Shown here: one piece after another, positions 35,367 to 47,380 of the stretch
How the letters are laid out: each line of letters opens with the position of its first letter
Numbering within the stretch: the first letter of the stretch is position 1
Source: Icerya purchasi
Taxonomy: Eukaryota; Arthropoda; Insecta; Hemiptera; Monophlebidae
Assembly (NCBI GenBank): GCA_039619475.1
Contig: CM077115.1
Location: 176,336,060 to 176,400,059 of the forward strand
DNA length: 64,000 nt
Reading direction: 5' to 3'
Made by a program: the position numbers and the translations under genes
Notes under the pieces: model-generated
Told to the model about the DNA's origin: nothing
Database searches by the model: none
The model's input: the letters and a program-made list of their open reading frames with translations, nothing else

Positions 35367-35771
35367 CTTATCTTATATATTTAAAGAGCCTTGCCTTGCT
35401 CTTGTCGTTGCCGTACGCTACATAGCACGTTGGCGCAACCTATTCGTACATTTAGCTGTACCGATATAGGTTGTGTACCAGGCAATTGTAAATGCAACGC
35501 AGGTGTATACACGCAAGACTACATTCGGAACTGATTGAAGCCGCTTGTTATCGCGCTACAAGTGCAGTCCGTTCGGTGTGGGTCTGCTGTGGTACTGACC
35601 TAGCGCGCATATGATGTTGTACGTGGTGGTTTGCCATTGCCTTCCACGTGACTATTAGCGATTATTTATTTTATTTAATTCTTGTAATAAAGTTCGTCGT
35701 CGCTCGGGATCGAACCCGTGACCGCCATATCGGAAGTCGAGCGCTCTAGCAACTAGGCTATCGCGACGACG
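35367..35771 (-). mobile_element. tRNA-derived SINE, full length, with 13-bp duplication
   Basis: About 405 bp flanked by TAAAAGAAGTAAT at 35354-35366 and 35773-35785. On the minus strand the 5' end (about 35694-35771) is tRNA-like: GTCGTCG and CGACGAC acceptor arms, an A-box TAGCCTAGTTGC and a B-box GGTTCGATCCC. An unrelated body follows (with GGCAATGGCAAACCACCACG), ending in an AT-rich tail. RNA polymerase III would transcribe it, and a partner LINE would mobilise it. A second copy lies at 53803-54127. Confidence 0.85.
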
Positions 35772-35783
35772 TTAAAAGAAGTA

Positions 35784-35784
<1 letters not shown>

Positions 35785-35837
<53 letters not shown>
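35785..35837. repeat. (TA)n microsatellite left of hAT element
   Basis: Alternating TA with one G. It overlaps the end of the SINE duplication. Confidence 0.9.
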
Positions 35838-35840
<3 letters not shown>

Positions 35841-37014
35841 GGGCGTAGTGTCAATGGAAGCGATGGAAGCGCCGCTTCCCCTAACAAATTAGTACGAAAT
35901 TGTTTTTTACTATTTACGAAAAGAATTCGAACCCCAGAAAAAAGATGAAGTAACTTGTTGAATTTAAGTGACAGAATTAAAAATTATTAGAAAAAGAGCA
36001 GCGCTAAATGAAAGGGCATCTGCAAGAGCGAGCAACAGAAATAGCTTACTATTTCACGTTACTACTGCCTAGAGTTGTCTCTGAACGATCTGCTGCGTAC
36101 CGATGGTAGAAAAAGGTTGCGCACGCATATTCGAATGCGCCAGGTTGTGTTGCTTCAAAATTACATAATTTACGTGAATTTTTATCCGTGCGATTCCAGA
36201 GTAATGTGTATCGAGAGCGAAGATAAAATGCGCACGCATCTTCAGTCTGGAAGCGCCGAGTCAAATCGCTTCATAGTTATGTACACCGATCAACAGCGCG
36301 ATTTTTGTGTATGTCAGTATGTGTGAGTACGAGCACAGTGTAGTGTGGTATTTGCAGTACATTTTCTTTGGATCGTTTTAGGATACGCTGTCATTTACTA
36401 ACAGCGGAACTGGAAGCGATAGTCATCGGTCGCGCTTTTCAGTCTGTTTTGATACATGACAGAAGAAGCTATACCGGCTTGTTTATCGTATTTACGCAAT
36501 TGCAAATGTACCAGTCTGTTAAAATGCAAACACTTTTGAAATTGAGGCTACATGAAATTGTATATGTATTATTGAAAAACTTCCAATGATTAGTTTTAGT
36601 TCATTAAGTTTTAAAGAAAAAATGAATAGTATTCCAAATGATAAACCAACGCTAGTTTAGAAAATTAGATTACAAAATCAAAAGATATGTAAAAAAAAAA
36701 AAGAAAAAAAAACACTTAATAGATGATAGAAAATTCGATTACAAAATCAAAATCTTCATTAGCTTTTTTTAGTATTGAAAAAGAATTATTATCAAACATT
36801 AGAAAATTACCATTTTTCCGTGATGATGTAATTGACACTTTCGCAAACAAGAACCGAAAAATTGAATTAATTTTAAAAAAATTAGACATTTCGATCCTCT
36901 TAATTCATTTTTAGTTCTGCTCTGTATTTAACCGAATTTTACGCATGCTTATTTTTATGTAAAAAAAATATTTGATCGTGGCGCTTCCCCAGTTCTGAAA
37001 TTCACGCTACGCCA

Positions 37015-37017
<3 letters not shown>
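35838..37017 (+). mobile_element. hAT element, 1180 bp, inserted in (TA)n
   Basis: The ends are CAGGGGCGTAGTGT on the left and, on the other strand, CAGTGGCGTAGCGTGA on the right. Flanking TA repeats hide the 8-bp duplication (consistent with TATATATA). A subterminal GGAAGCGCC block pairs with GGCGCTTCC near the right end. A transposase C-terminal remnant inside confirms the superfamily. Confidence 0.82.
36723..36914 (+). pseudogene. hAT transposase C-terminal remnant
   Basis: The frame contains LAFFSIEKELLSNI followed by DDVIDTFANKNRKIELIL. This corresponds to the dimerisation-region end of hAT transposases (the SIE-x-E block and a terminal I-D-x-F-A-x-K-x-R block). All catalytic parts are missing. 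Confidence 0.65.

Positions 37018-37057
<40 letters not shown>
37018..37057. repeat. (TA)n microsatellite right of hAT element
   Basis: Perfect TA alternation continuing the tract that the hAT element split. Confidence 0.9.
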
Positions 37058-37061
<4 letters not shown>

Positions 37062-37108
37062 CGGTTATTAGCATATATTAATTTTTATCTAGACTTTATA
37101 ATTGTACT

Positions 37109-38095
37109 AGCTGTTTACTCACGGTTTCGCCCGTGTATCAATACCCATTTAAATCTGTACTTGGAAATTAATATAAAAATTTTGTTTCATCTGGAATTAT
37201 ATTTATGTAAAGATTCTTTCTCTCTTTCGGACATATATTTATCACCATCTAACAAAAAATGTTTCACGTTTAGCTGAAAATTATCAATCTTTCTATAACT
37301 TGTCTGTCGTGATCTAACAAAAAGTTTCGCTCAACTAAACACACACTGCCATCGTTTTGAAAGAGCTTAGTTATTAACATGGTGATCTCCCATAATTACA
37401 CATTTAAGAGAACATCTTCTTCGCTCATTTTTTTCAACCTATTTTATTAAAATTAATTTATCACTACAATAGAAAACTACAATAGTTGAGTAAAGATTTC
37501 AAAGGTATAAATAACGTTCTCTGTAGCATATTAAAAATACGATTTCCATTCTTGCTTCCCGTTGCTCGTCTGTTCGGATGAACGTGCTTGACCAGTATGC
37601 ACTCTAACCGTTTCTAGTCTTGCTTCCGGTTACTCACGGGTTCGCCCGTGTATTAACACCCCTTTAAATCTGTGCTTGGAAATTAATAAAAATAATTTTG
37701 TTCTATCTGGAATTATATTTATGTAAAGATTCTTTCTCTCGTTGCAAAACATACTTATCACCGTCCAAAAAAAAATAGTCTTAACGTTTTACGTTTAGCT
37801 GAAGATTATCGATCTTTCTATAACCTGTCTGTCGTGATCTAATAAAAATTTTTGCTCAACTAAACAGCACACACCGCCATCATTTTGAAGGGGGCGAGTT
37901 ATTTACACGGTGATATTCCATAATTACATATTTAAAAGAACGTCTTCACTCATATCTTTCAATCCCTGAGCATTTTATTAAAATTAATTTAATACTACAA
38001 CAGCAAACTACAGTAGGTCGAGTAAAGATTTCAAATTTGAGTATAAATAACATTCCCGGTAGCAAATATTAAAAATTACATTGAAGGATTTTTTA
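37109..38095. repeat. Two tandem copies of a repeat, period about 515 bp
   Basis: ACTCACGGTTTCGCCCGTGT at 37117 recurs as ACTCACGGGTTCGCCCGTGT at 37632. The following roughly 460 bp run in parallel (TTTAAATCTG, TCTGGAATTATATTTATG, CTGTCTGTCGTGATCTAA, GAGTAAAGATTTCAAA). The CGGGTTCGCCCG palindrome is a motif often seen at insect transposon ends. No coding sequence. Confidence 0.8.
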
Positions 38096-38212
38096 TTTCT
38101 CTGTAAAAGTAATAGAAAACATTACTTTTTTTAAATTCTCCACAATGAATACAACAGTTAAGACATGTATGTTATTATCGTATGGTTCGATGCGGAAAGT
38201 TGTTTACAGCAG

Positions 38213-38460
38213 CACGTCCAGGTTACGTATCTATGTCAGCGCTAATGGTGACACTTCGTGAATATCATTAAAAGTTCAGTCAAAAGCCCGACTTGGGCAT
38301 CCATGAACAATGTGTTCAATGGTTTGTCGAGGGTATCCGCAATCACAGGCAGCGTCGTTTTTAATTTTCTATCGCGTTAGCAACTCGTTACAACGTCCAT
38401 TTTCAGTCCGAATGTGATTTAGTTGCACCCATTCTGATTTCAATAATGCAAAAAGTGAAG
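38213..38460 (-). pseudogene. LINE ORF2 C-terminal zinc-binding tail
   Basis: The minus-strand frame has LNHIRTENGRCNELL, then DAACDCGYPRQTIEHIVHGC and PSRAF, ending RNLDVLL and stop. The C-x-C-x(n)-H-x3-H-x-C pattern is the cysteine/histidine motif at the end of many jockey/CR1-group ORF2 proteins. Three in-frame stops interrupt it. It belongs to a different LINE copy from the one that starts at about 38880. Confidence 0.75.
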
Positions 38461-38879
38461 TAACAGAACGCGGTGTATTTACATACGCCAGAAATTAATA
38501 AAATGTCATCTAGAGTTCATTTTTATTTTAAAATAAGTTGTGGGAGGGCAAGTGTGTCCAACGCTCTTATTATCGTTTATTCAAATTGAACACATTACAA
38601 ATTTCATCATGCTTATTATATAAATCAAAAAGGAATAAAACTAAATATATATATAAAAACATGCGCATACATGCATTCACTCTAGATACTATACACTAAT
38701 ACGTAAAGATAGCTTATATATTCAATTCGCATACATAATCTTTAAGAAATACAAGCAGAAAAGTAACGAAAAAGGAACGACGCAAAAACAAACAAAATAA
38801 AATCAGAAGAAAATATATGATGCATAACTGAGCTACATAAATGGAAAAATTCGAGACGTAGCTTGGTTTTTATTCTTTG

Positions 38880-40935
38880 CAGCATTCTTTCAGCCACTTC
38901 ACTACTTCCTTTTTCAACACATTAATATGCTTTTTTCGTTTAAAATATGACTGGGGATATTATTTATTAATTGAATTAAAACCGAATCATCTATGTTATC
39001 AATTCGTAGATTTGCCCCCTTCTAGGATAAATATAATATATATTATTTTGTTTTCTTGTTATTCGAGTTTTTTGCCTGGATGGTAACTTTATATTGTTGA
39101 TATTAAATTCAAGTAATCTATAATGGTAATAGTACATCTTGAGAGACATTTCATTATTTTCCTTCCACCAAGTTGATCTCGAGTCACTCTGCTTCCAATG
39201 AGGTAGTATAAGTTTCAAACATCTTTTCTGAATTTTATCTATTTTGTTGATTTCCGTTTTCTTAGCCTCTTCCTATATTTGGATTCCATATAGAATTCTG
39301 GACATAATTATTGGATTATAGTATATACGTAATGTTTTATATGAAATTACCTGCTTTAATTTATATAAAGCTGGAATTGAATGTCTTATTTTCGAATTTA
39401 AAACTTGAATGTGCTTTTTCTAGTTCTAGGATTTATCGATATATATTCCTAAATATTTGAAGTCTTTTACGTTTTCTAAAGATGGACATGAACATGAAAG
39501 AGTATTATTAGTTTCATGGAGTTCATGTAAGCATTCGTTATTATGAAGGATGATTCGCGGATCGCGACTCTTATGTTAAGTACTGTTTCGGATATGTAAC
39601 AATTTGGATTTATTTATATTTTTACACAACCTCCTATCATGAGCCCATTTACTAAAATTATCTATATCCTCTTTCCAGTAATTTTTCCGTCACCTCTAAC
39701 TTTTTATGTTCAATTGATAGGGCAATATCACCAGCAAAAACATATATACCTTTGCATTTTTAATGTGTCTGTATAATGAGTTAGTGTATATTAGAAAGAG
39801 GATAGGAGCCAGTGTATAGTTCTCTGACCTACCCCGAATTGAATACTTTTTTTATTACTGTTACTCCCTGCGATTTTTACTATGCTTTTCTTATTTTTTA
39901 TATAATTCTTAAACCACATTAGTTGATTATTTAAAATACTCACGATTTTCTAAGTCATTAATCAGTAGATGGTGGCCAACTAAGTTAAACGCTTTAGGTA
40001 GATCAATGAAGGTAATTATAAATTGATTACCCATCGATAGTCCTACATTTGTCTTATTTATCACCGTTCTTAATAGCGTTATCGTGGGCTTTTTTTCTCT
40101 AAATCCGTGTTGATTTTCATAGAGCAGATAGTTTCTTTCCATATAATTTCTTAAATGTTTGTCAACGTAATGTTCTAATATTTTAGCTACTACAGGTATT
40201 ATTGTTATTGGGCGGTAATTTTCACATTGATTTTGCACCCCTTTTTCATAGATCGGCCTAATAATACTTTTTTTAAGACCATCTGAAGTACTTGCTTCCT
40301 TTATAGAGCGATTGATCATGTTGGTTGAAATAGGAGTAAATATATTCGAGTTTTGTTTAATATTTTTTACCCTAATTTCATCCCATCCAGGAGCTTTATG
40401 TACTTTTAGATGGTTAATTATTGCTTCTATTTGAGATGTATTTGCAGGTGGAATGAAAAAAAAGGACATAGTAAAATTATTGCAGTTATTATTCAGTAGC
40501 TGAATGTCACATTTGTGTCTGTGCTCTTTAACTGAACGTATGAAGTATTCACTAAATTGTTCATTTACTAACGCAGTGTTTTCAAAATGCTTTATAATGA
40601 AGTCATCTATTGTTGTTTTGTTTTTTTTTAATAGCAATATTATTAATTATACACCATGTCTTTTTACTATCATTGTTTGCTAACACTATTTGGCTTTGAT
40701 AAAACTTCTGTTTAGCATTCCTTATTTCTGTTTTAACTATATTTCGATATTTTCTGAAAAGGTTTTTATGTCGAATACTGGTTCTATTTCCTTTACTAAG
40801 TTTGAAATACTGATCCTTAATTTTCATGAAATTTATTATTTTTTGACTCATCCATTTATTTTTAGGTTTATATTTCGTTACATTTTTACCCTCGCTTACT
40901 TCCCATTTAAATTCTTTATATTGATGTAAATTCAG
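38880..40935 (-). pseudogene. LINE reverse transcriptase and C-terminus
   Basis: Well-preserved blocks: KAPGWDEIRVKNIK, NYRPITIIPVVAKILEHYV, ENQHGFREKKPT, and domain A FIDLPKAFNLVGHHLL with its Asp. In domain C (about 39721-39750) the expected F-A-D-D reads FAGD, so a catalytic Asp is gone. The C-terminal part includes CLKLILPHWKQSD and ends in a CCKE-like tail. Stops and shifts occur at 40620 and several places below 39920. Confidence 0.85.
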
Positions 40936-41282
40936 TGATGTGAATTTCGACTTCTAGTCCCTGTTTAGGGGGGCCACTTGATGTAAAACTCGTTTTCTCT
41001 TACTAGGTGATAATATTTATAAAATGGGCACCAGCAACGGATGTGTTCCCCTCGAAGCATTAAGCTTTTTCGAAGGTATTGTTAAAAAATTTAATACGAA
41101 AAGGAAGATATAAATAAAATCACAAAAACCATTTCAACCACGATCCTGCCCCGGAACGGCGGTGGTCTTTCCACACCGGAAATATCGTCTAGCCGACACC
41201 ACGTGTCCAATAATTAAAGTTTTATCAAACCGCGTATATTTTCAAAACAAATCACAACACACAAAAACGGACGCGTACAGAA

Positions 41283-41297
41283 TATATATATATATAT
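41283..41297. repeat. (TA)n tract, left part
   Basis: Short TA tract immediately before the inner LTR; its partner lies at 48759-48809. Confidence 0.8.
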
Positions 41298-42383
41298 TGT
41301 TATGAATCGATATTGTCCCTGTTTTGGGAGCCAGTTGATATAAATCGATTTTCTTCCTTCTTGGAGATTTTCAGATGAGGATCGATTAAAATATTATCAA
41401 AAATATATAAAAAAAATATATCAAAAACTAATTATTTCGGGCGCCAATAGCAAAATTTACCGGTTTGCTATTCCCGGAAAGCTCGGCCTGGCAGAGCTTT
41501 AGGCTTTTAATCATAAAAAAATAAATATAAAAAAACGACTCGCGAAATCCGCCGTTCGATGGCGGTATCTCTCCCGGTGGAGATATCACGGGGTAACCAC
41601 GTGTCCAATTACGAAACCTATTTTTTATGAAACGCGTTTGTTCACATAAAGTTTACAAAAAACACAAAATTCCGAACATTACGATTAAACAAAAAAAAAA
41701 AAAAAACGAGATTCTGGTCAAAACTACGGATTATTACAAGCGGAAATTAACGACGACTAGAGTACAAAAGATACACGTGACGGCGTGTTCTTTCGACGAC
41801 CAATTAAAAAGAAAAACCACGACGAATCATTACCGACTCGCGTGCACAACCGAATTGATCTCGTTAACAACTGAATTAAAACTTATTATCGATTTACCGT
41901 TTCTAGCACGAACGAAGATTTTTCGGTACACGGTGGGCTATTCCAAACGATATAGTCGATCGCTGAAAATTACCCCGTACCTTATCAATTAACACGCACG
42001 CCGATTTTTCTAGAACGTTCTTATATTAATATGTATTTCAAATCGGCTGCTACCCTGTCTTTCCGGGATTTCACCAATTCTCTCGCGACTCTCGTAGCTA
42101 CACGCTCCGTACTTATACGTTTCGACGGTAAACGCGACCGCGATTTCCCCCGCGAAGCCAGTTCACCCCCGCAACACAGCCGACAGAACGGCTGCGTCCG
42201 GAATAACCAGGCTTCTCGGTCGAAATATCTTCTCCGATCGCAATTCACCGTCATCTATGCTGCCCGAGAAAAACCCGAAATATAAAATGAATTAAAATCG
42301 AAATAATAATTTCTACCTCGGACAGCATTATCAGAAACCGTATAAAGCGTAATTAAACCACTACAACTGCCGAATCCGTCTCA
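41298..42383 (-). repeat. 3' LTR of the 7.46-kb element
   Basis: 1086 bp, same sequence as 47674-48758 except for the A-run length near 41690. Short open frames inside it (for example 42021-42285) are duplicated in the other LTR and are not genes. Confidence 0.93.
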
Positions 42384-42397
42384 CTGCCCCACCCTTA
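42384..42397 (-). promoter_or_regulatory. Polypurine tract of the 7.46-kb element
   Basis: On the minus strand TAAGGGTGGGGCAG directly precedes the 3' LTR start TGAGACGG. Confidence 0.7.
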
Positions 42398-45300
42398 TTT
42401 TCATCCAAAACAGAAGTTTTGGATCAGAATTCAGGTGCCAAAATACGAGAGGATTCGGACTAGCCGTCGCAAAGCTACGGAGTCCTGAACATATCTCCGC
42501 CATTCTATCCCGCACAAGTACGCCACACACTGTACCTTAAAATTACTCACACGTACTATACTCGCACACCACTGGGACAACACCAGGTCATGTCCAAAAT
42601 TTAAGCTTCACGAGCTCAAGGCTCAGAACAATGGATCAAAAAAATCAAAAAAAAACATCAACGAAATTTAGCCGGCCGAAAGGCGGTAAATACCGAATCC
42701 AAAGTAAATCAAGAATATCTAAGTGCAAAACATCGTTGATGTCCATTCCGAAAAACCGCGGGATACAACCCGACAAAGAAAAAAAAAATGCAAAGCCCAA
42801 CGGATACCCGCGAAACAACAAATATGGGCACCCGTCAGAGACTATGAAAGCAGAAAAATTTCGGAATGGACACCCCTACCATAGGCCCAAATGCCAAAAC
42901 AGGGACTAAAAAACCTTTGAATCAAAAAAACAATCATTTTTCCGACGGCGCACATTAGGAAAAGCGATTTTACAGAGGAAAAAGAGAAAGGGAAGAAAAA
43001 GTGTACTTGTCCTCCACATCCAGGAAAATTGTGGCCCCGCAACGGAAGGTTTGTGCGCACGCACGAAAACCCAAAACAAGAGCACCAACACGCCCAGGCG
43101 CACTAAAACCAAAACATGGGCCCTGGCACGTGTGGCCTCGGCAAAAATGGGCACCACAGAAAGCGGAGATGTGGCCGAACCCGCACACTCATGAGGAAAA
43201 CTAGAAAGGATTGGAAAACGAAATTGGAATACCGAATAGAAAATTTAGGAAAAAATGCCGAACGAAAACCATCATGAAAAACTGGTCGGAACCAGCTTTC
43301 ATCCTTCCGAAGGCGATGAAACCACCTTGCATACCTTCCAAGGGCGTATGCCACCCACTTTGAATAGGAAATTTAAGATGGAGAAGCAGGAACATCTTCC
43401 CCAAAACCTAGGAAAGACCCTGGAAGCCGTGACTCGCGAAAAGGTAAAAAAATTAATTTAAATTACTGATAATATTCTCTAATGGGGACCTGGTGTACAC
43501 GCAAAAGCAAAAAAAAATCAGATGCACCCCGACCTCCGGATACCGCAAGCGGTATATACTATTGCACCCGAGGTCGCGCAATCACACTCACACATTGTCC
43601 CAGCGCTAACGAGACAACAACAAAATTCTCGAAATCGACCACAACATAAACAAAATTTAGATAGCATCAGAAAATGCATCGACCATATGTCGAACTACCA
43701 AAGGCACTAACAAAACAATACCCTGCACAAAACACAAAATTCATCCAAAGGATGCCGGGTAGCGTTGTATTCACGCACGAATTTCCATAATAAAAAAAAC
43801 ATATAACACATAAAGAAAAGAAAATAAGAAACAATTAGCGGGACTAAGTCGACGGGCTCGCGGGACGCCTTTGCGCTTCCGGATTAAAATGTAGGAGAAA
43901 ATTCATGAATATAGTAATGGAATAACGGGAAAAAAAAAAATGTAAACATTAAAGGAAAAAGGTGAGGACTCTACCACTGAGAAAACGGAATTCCGTGTAC
44001 GTCCGCTGCTACAGTCTTTTTCTAATACCACGGGTTCCTGGGAAAAGAGGAAAAGAAGGATCGACACAAAAAAAATATTCAGCGATGTTGAGAAAAAAAA
44101 CATATCAACCGCACTGCGGGAAATCAAAATTCGCCATCACATCGCGATTACGGATAGAGATCTCAGTCACGTATCTCCACCATTTTTTTTTTTTCAGGTA
44201 CTCCGCGTTGACAAGCACGGACGGCTTAATGGCAATCATGTGTCCTTTCTGTCGAGTTCAACGGTCTGTGCCGGAATCGGGTTCTTATAGACCCACTCGC
44301 CTACTGTGATCGGTAAAAAAATCCAACATCACCCCGTGGCGCACCCAAGACTTCCATCGGATGCTATGGCCGTATGCATTATCTGCTACCCACAACACCA
44401 ACTGCTCGGACCACGAGATAAAAGAAAAATAAGATTCTGGAGTACCAGGTATGCCCTTCTCTCTTACACACCCTATGGCCGCGTCTGCTTTCACAGCGCC
44501 CACAGAGTCAACGTGTCGACCGAAGACCCCTCCCGATCCGTCGAATGGACGATCAGATAATAGGATGGAAAATTTAGGATAAGAACGAATGGGAAAAGAA
44601 AAGGAAAAGTGATCTCGGGAATGGAGGATGGGATTTTAGGAAAGACCAAAACGGAATATTCCGATCGTTGGAATACGACAACAGAAAAATTCGAAGGTTT
44701 ATGCCCGGCACTGAAAACGCAAGCAAACGAGCCAGAATCTCCGACTTCAGTGATAGATGCAAATAGAGAGAAAAAAAACAAGAAAAAATTAATAAATTCT
44801 ATCCGGAGCCATAAGTCCGCGAAAACCCGCGAAATACCCCAAATATCAAAAAAACATAAAAAAAATAGTTGCCACACGACATCATAGCTGGCCTTAAAAA
44901 AATTTACAACTGGAAACTACATCTACAAAATAAATTCAAAACTATGAGCTATCGCCCAAATGGAGTCTACTCGGCTATATAACCGGAATATAAATTCACA
45001 GATACATAAAATATAATTGTATACATTTACACGCAGCCAAATTTATTGCCGTCACCGCAAATGGCTATTATCGTAACGGTAACCGCGACCAGCTGCAACA
45101 AACTACATCGCAACGATAATATAAATATTTATTACGCCGGTTATCCATTCTATTTGTAATTTTCTTACATATAATTCTATTCTCACCCACACCTCACGTA
45201 CGCGCCAGAGCTGGGTTCCAGAGTTACGTGTACGAAGATGAAGTCTCAAATATCTTAGGACGAGGAAAGAAACAAGTTTTTCTTAAACGGGAAAAATCCG

Positions 45301-46222
45301 CAAAACCGTAATCCGAAGCGCTAATGCCCAGATAAAAAAATAATCTTTTAATTTTCGATAAAAAAAATACTCGAAGATGTCAAAGCAGACAAAAAAATGA
45401 ACAAGTTTTTTTTCTTACGCGAGAAAAAAAACCGCAAAAAGCGCGATCCGAAGCATGTACGCCCAGATAAAAAAAAATAAATTTTATGATAAATATTAGA
45501 TTTCAAAAAACGTTTAAATTTAGTAAGCGGGGAGATGAGCGCACATTACAGGTCGAAAAATGAACAAATCGAGCTCACTCAGGTGAATCGAATGCGCGAT
45601 GCCTTTAGTCGTCCAAATGTAAACATAAACAAACCATATCTCGGCACTCGGCAGCAAACTCGCTAGCACGCGACACAAATCTCCAAAACTCTTACCTGGA
45701 AACGATGCCCAGGTCAACAAAACAAAACAAAACAAGAGAAAAAGTTTTAAATAAATACACAATCAAAACAAAGTCTCAATGATCTTAATTCCACCGCGAA
45801 AACCAACACAAACTCGTCCAAAACTATTTTTATATAAACGACAAAGTGACTAGAAAAATGACAATAAATACGCAAACTGCGGGAAATCAATAAAAAAACT
45901 GGCCTGACTAGAACTAATTTGGGCCTATCGGATGACTAGATAAATAACCGAACAATACATAAATATCTGAATAACATATGACGAAATACGACGCAGTACA
46001 CCTATCATACCGTTCACTTCCACAACGGCTACTCACGCTCGTCCTTAGGCTATTTTTATATTAGGTTTATTTTTATGGTCAATTAATTTTAGATGACTAG
46101 AAAGTAGTTTTAATTTTCTTTGCCGTACTAAAGAGTTTATTGACTAGACTTGGTTTTTGTTTTAAATTTCCACGAGGTGTTACGACAAATCCGGGTACAC
46201 GGCTGCTTCCTTGATTTCTGGA
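42398..46222. other. Interior of the 7.46-kb element, no pol, unknown content
   Basis: About 3.8 kb, richer in G+C than its surroundings and A/C-rich on the plus strand. Many overlapping frames of 60-130 codons exist on both strands but none shows retrotransposon or other domains. Plus-strand frames at 42631-42909, 43255-43461 and 43522-43710 have hydrophilic, Lys/Pro/Gln-rich composition expected by chance from the base bias. It may be captured host DNA or decayed pol beyond recognition. Confidence 0.5.
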
Positions 46223-47380
46223 TTATTTCCGACGATACTTCCAGGACCGGAAACCGCAACGGGAGCCGTGTCCCTTCCGACGAGGATTATTTACGTTCAT
46301 ATAGCTCACCTTAACGGGCATCAAGTTCTTGAATCTGGTCTTAATTTCTGACTTGGTTTTAGACTTCTTAAATTTTTTACTTGTAGGTTTAATGTTGTTT
46401 TTTCTTCTGTTTGTTTTGGCACATTTTTTCTTTATACATTTTAATTTTATTTTACTTTTTTCACCCTGTTTGCCTATTTTGTTTTTCCGATGCCTCTTGC
46501 GACGTGTTTTCGTTTTGTTCGTCGACTCTTTTACGTTTTTTACATCAATTTGGTTTATAAGATCTTCGGTATTCTTGATATTCTTACTTCTATTATCATT
46601 GTTATCATTGTTATTATTAAAATTATTACTACTATCATCAATTTTATCGTCATAATCATTATTTTTTAACTCGTCATGTTTATTATTAAAATTCTTGTTA
46701 TGCCCCTCTTCCTCGCAGCTCACCACAAGGCTTTCGTCCCTATCCTTGTACTCCACGCTGAGCTCGACTGGTTCCTCATTCGCCTCCACTCGACCCTGCA
46801 TCTGCTTTATCGAGGACCCGATACCATCCTCCACAGTTTTTATTTTATTTATTATTTCCTCCTCGACTCTTGCGACCTTGTTTTCCACGGTGGTCTTCAG
46901 TTCTTCTTTGAGTTCGATGTTGTTCTTCCGCAGTTCTTTTTCCCATCGGTCCTCTAGAAGATCAAACCTTTTGTCCAGCTTGTCGGTTATTCTTTCCTCT
47001 AGCTTTCTGTTGTTCTCGGTTATTCTTTCTTCTAGTTTTTTGTTGTCCTCTTTCATCGATACTGTTAAATCTGCTTTTAAATTTTTATTATCTTCTTTCA
47101 TATTTTCCGAGAGATTTTTGAATTTATTACTATTCTCGTTCGATATACTAAGCATTAATCTTTTCAATTCGTCGAAAGACGATTGTGCGAAGGATGGCCC
47201 GGGATCCTCAAACGCTCGATGTGTCGGGCTAGGAAGGGTATATCCCTCGGGTCCAGTCTCCGAGAGACGGTCCAGAGGTTCGCGCTCAATCTCCTCATCG
47301 CTCAAATTATCGGGGATCGGATGAACCTCCCGATAATTTCCTCTCGTAACCCGTACTCTGGACATTTCACCAGACTCCAT
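46223..47380 (-). CDS. Coiled-coil Gag-like protein of the 7.46-kb element
   Basis: An intact 385-residue frame starting MESGEMSRVRVTRGNYREVH, the first Met after the leader. Residues 1-65 are acidic and Pro-rich; about 80-205 form a long charged heptad region with repeated KLEERITE units, a likely coiled coil; about 225-275 are Asn/Asp-rich; and 290-385 are extremely Lys/Arg-rich (KTRRKRHRKN, PRRKGHGSR). It has the N-terminal look of a Gypsy Gag, but no CCHC knuckle and no recognisable capsid core; the basic tail may bind RNA instead. Function is inferred from position only. Confidence 0.75.
   Translation of the reverse strand: MESGEMSRVRVTRGNYREVHPIPDNLSDEEIEREPLDRLSETGPEGYTLPSPTHRAFEDPGPSFAQSSFDELKRLMLSISNENSNKFKNLSENMKEDNKNLKADLTVSMKEDNKKLEERITENNRKLEERITDKLDKRFDLLEDRWEKELRKNNIELKEELKTTVENKVARVEEEIINKIKTVEDGIGSSIKQMQGRVEANEEPVELSVEYKDRDESLVVSCEEEGHNKNFNNKHDELKNNDYDDKIDDSSNNFNNNNDNNDNRSKNIKNTEDLINQIDVKNVKESTNKTKTRRKRHRKNKIGKQGEKSKIKLKCIKKKCAKTNRRKNNIKPTSKKFKKSKTKSEIKTRFKNLMPVKVSYMNVNNPRRKGHGSRCGFRSWKYRRK

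Noticed and set aside
35694..35771. tRNA gene on the minus strand
   Set aside because: The A and B boxes and acceptor arms are present, but the T arm does not pair properly, the sequence runs into a SINE body, and the whole is flanked by a 13-bp duplication.
42021..42285. Arg/Ser-rich ORFs on both strands, repeated at 48396-48660
   Set aside because: They lie wholly inside the two identical LTRs and are duplicates for that reason only.
42842..43404. Cluster of overlapping ORFs in the LTR element interior
   Set aside because: Six overlapping frames on both strands with no conserved motif reflect a low stop-codon density in GC-richer DNA.
46329..47324. Plus-strand ORFs rich in Ser, Leu and Phe
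   Set aside because: Antisense shadows of the coiled-coil Gag-like ORF; Lys/Glu/Asn codons read backwards give Phe/Leu/Ile/Ser.
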